Below, piece after piece: positions 63,002 through 64,000 of a stretch of 64,000 nucleotides of DNA (within the stretch, counting starts at the first letter, position 1; every line of letters begins with the position of its first letter). Where the stretch lies: positions 1 to 64,000 of the forward strand of contig NZ_CADIJP010000006.1 in assembly GCF_902859725.1 (NCBI RefSeq), written 5' to 3'. The notes under the pieces are model-generated. The model saw nothing but the letters and a program-made list of their open reading frames with translations, was not told the DNA's origin and ran no database searches. The position numbers were made by a program, and so were the translations under genes. The stretch comes from Achromobacter mucicolens. Its GTDB lineage: Bacteria > Pseudomonadota > Gammaproteobacteria > Burkholderiales > Burkholderiaceae_B.

Positions 63002-63737
63002 CATCCACCTCGCACTGTTTGCATTCTTTCCCATAAGGCCTGCCCTGAAGGTCATAGGTCACCTCCGCGCTTTCGCTCTTGGCGCGCCTGAGCATGTCGG
63101 CAATGCCGCGGCTCGGGTGATCGCCGCGCGCGATGCGCGCTTCCCATTTTTCGATCCAGCTTCGGTGCGGACGTCCGCGCTGCCGCAGCACGTTGTCCGC
63201 GCCCATCTTCCTGAGCGCCGCCTCCGCTTCCTCGCGCGTTGCCAAGGTGCGACCAGGCGCCGGCAGCACCAGGCGTGGCGGCGGAATGTCCGGCCAAGCG
63301 CCCTTTGCAAGTTCTTCGTTCAAGGTTTTCTCCCAGCGCGTCTTGATCGCGCCATAGGTGCAGCCAAGCAGATCCACCGTGCTGACACCCACCGCAGTCC
63401 AGTACACGGCCGGATGCGACCACACGCCCGTCTCGCCGCGCTTGCGGGCGGACATGCCGCGCACTGCCTCGTGAAACGCCACTTCCGGCACAGTCCATGG
63501 ACAACAAAGCTTGATGAACTGCGGCAGGGTCGGCGGCCATTCCTGGGTCAGGCAGGCGACCAGACCGCGGCGCACCTGCGCCTCATTCAGGCCCTCCAGC
63601 TTCTGATTCCAGGAATCTTTCAGCTCGCGCGCCGACAGTCCCTGCCACTGCTGCGCGAACTTCGCGCCATACATGAGCCACATCTCGCTCACGACCAACG
63701 CGCCCAGGGACGTGGGCTGGATGTCAGCAGGTTGCAT
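62994..63737 (-). CDS. Replication protein P-like prophage protein
   Basis: The start at ATG 63737 (MQPADIQPTSLG) overlaps the upstream frame by 14 bp. The 247-residue product has WLMYGAKFAQQWQGLSAREL near residue 20, EAQVRRGLVACLTQEWPPTLPQFIKLC near 50, and a basic end (GRPYGKECKQCEVDDE). The QVRRG/LP-FIKLC pattern is typical of phage P-type helicase loaders or replication-associated proteins. It is coupled to the upstream partial gene, which looks like an O-type partner. Confidence 0.7.
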   Translation of the reverse strand: MQPADIQPTSLGALVVSEMWLMYGAKFAQQWQGLSARELKDSWNQKLEGLNEAQVRRGLVACLTQEWPPTLPQFIKLCCPWTVPEVAFHEAVRGMSARKRGETGVWSHPAVYWTAVGVSTVDLLGCTYGAIKTRWEKTLNEELAKGAWPDIPPPRLVLPAPGRTLATREEAEAALRKMGADNVLRQRGRPHRSWIEKWEARIARGDHPSRGIADMLRRAKSESAEVTYDLQGRPYGKECKQCEVDDE

Positions 63738-64000
63738 CGATCGTTCCCATGAATTTCTCGCGCGGACGGCTATCGGCCGCCAGCGCATCCCGCAGTTCAT
63801 CGGTCCAGTCCGACAGGCGTTTGGCCTGGCTTGATGACGGGGCGGCCCGAGCCGCGGCGCGGGGCGGGTAGAGACCCTGATAGCCCCCAGCGATGCTGTT
63901 CGCAATCACGGCGCCGGGCGCATGACCTTCCGCCCGGTAAGCCGCGAGCTGCTGCAACTGGCGCTTTGCCCCCTCTTGCGTCACCGGCTTTCGGCGGATC
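63724..64000 (-). CDS. Replication O/DUF1376-like protein, C-terminal part (runs off window)
   Basis: The frame is open to the window end (start outside). The visible 91 residues contain GAVIANSIAGGYQGLYPPRA, the familiar C-terminal end of phage replication initiation proteins of the lambda O or DUF1376 type, followed by a helical tail SSQAKRLSDWTDELRDAL. Its stop lies 13 bp inside the P-like gene. The N-terminal DNA-binding part is not in the window. Confidence 0.6.
   Translation of the reverse strand, partial: IRRKPVTQEGAKRQLQQLAAYRAEGHAPGAVIANSIAGGYQGLYPPRAAARAAPSSSQAKRLSDWTDELRDALAADSRPREKFMGTIDATC

Larger units (their letters stand above)
50421..64000 (-). mobile_element. Contractile-tail phage locus: candidate tailocin or head-less prophage
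   Basis: All genes from the replication-type frames at the right edge to Rz1 at 50421 are on the reverse strand. Sheath, tube, chaperone, tape measure, baseplate, fibre, holin, endopeptidase and spanins form a complete contractile tail plus lysis cassette. No terminase, portal, capsid or protease gene lies between the early genes and the tail genes. The left boundary is between 50275 and 50421; I found no tRNA and no obvious attachment-site repeat in the 145-bp gap. The right part, including any integrase or repressor, is outside the window, so head genes elsewhere cannot be excluded. Confidence 0.85.

Overview
The window is GC-rich, densely packed, and reads as the chromosome of a beta-proteobacterium of the Alcaligenaceae (Achromobacter/Bordetella-like). 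This assignment rests on gene content and coding style, including RND efflux systems, many GTG and 4-nt-overlap starts, and Bordetella-type prophage genes. It is an inference, since no rRNA or marker gene is present.

Bases 1-20048 begin with the end of an MFS transporter, a PaiB-like flavin-binding regulator, small envelope proteins and a YiiX-like hydrolase. A long run of reverse-strand genes follows. One block (3497-10954) is an arginine-deiminase cluster: arcA flanked by two ArcD-like antiporters, then an SLC13/RCK permease and a secreted amidohydrolase, with no arcB or arcC. The next (11028-19348) is a complete tripartite RND efflux operon (membrane fusion protein, pump, outer-membrane lipoprotein) translationally coupled to an alpha/beta hydrolase and an AI-2E-type permease.

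Bases 20049-50275 carry signalling and stress genes. There is a giant CheB-CheR-PAS-kinase-receiver fusion, two FixL/NtrB-type hybrid kinases (one overlapping a KaiC-like double ATPase gene), a FixJ-like regulator, galU, ChaA, a ZIP transporter, a low-affinity iron permease family protein, HdeA, a DUF4142 protein, an RMF/CrpP-like small protein, an MscS channel, and an operon of AspT-like antiporter, Orn/Lys/Arg-type decarboxylase and patatin lipoprotein. A second AspT paralogue is transcribed divergently from that operon. ArcA, HdeA and the decarboxylase/antiporter pair together suggest acid-stress physiology; that is inference. Two gene remnants lie downstream of galU.

Bases 50421-64000 are a phage-derived contractile-tail locus, all on the reverse strand. 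In transcription order it holds replication-type genes, two small regulator-type genes, two tandem terminator/inverted-repeat modules, neck/tail terminator, sheath, tube, a tail assembly chaperone with a classical T TTT TTC -1 frameshift site, a short tape measure, the full baseplate, a tail fibre, a degenerate small gene, holin, endopeptidase and Rz/Rz1. No terminase, portal or capsid gene lies between the early genes and the tail module. The locus is therefore either a tailocin (phage-tail bacteriocin) or a head-less defective prophage; its right part runs off the window.

No tRNA, rRNA, CRISPR array or insertion sequence was recognised.
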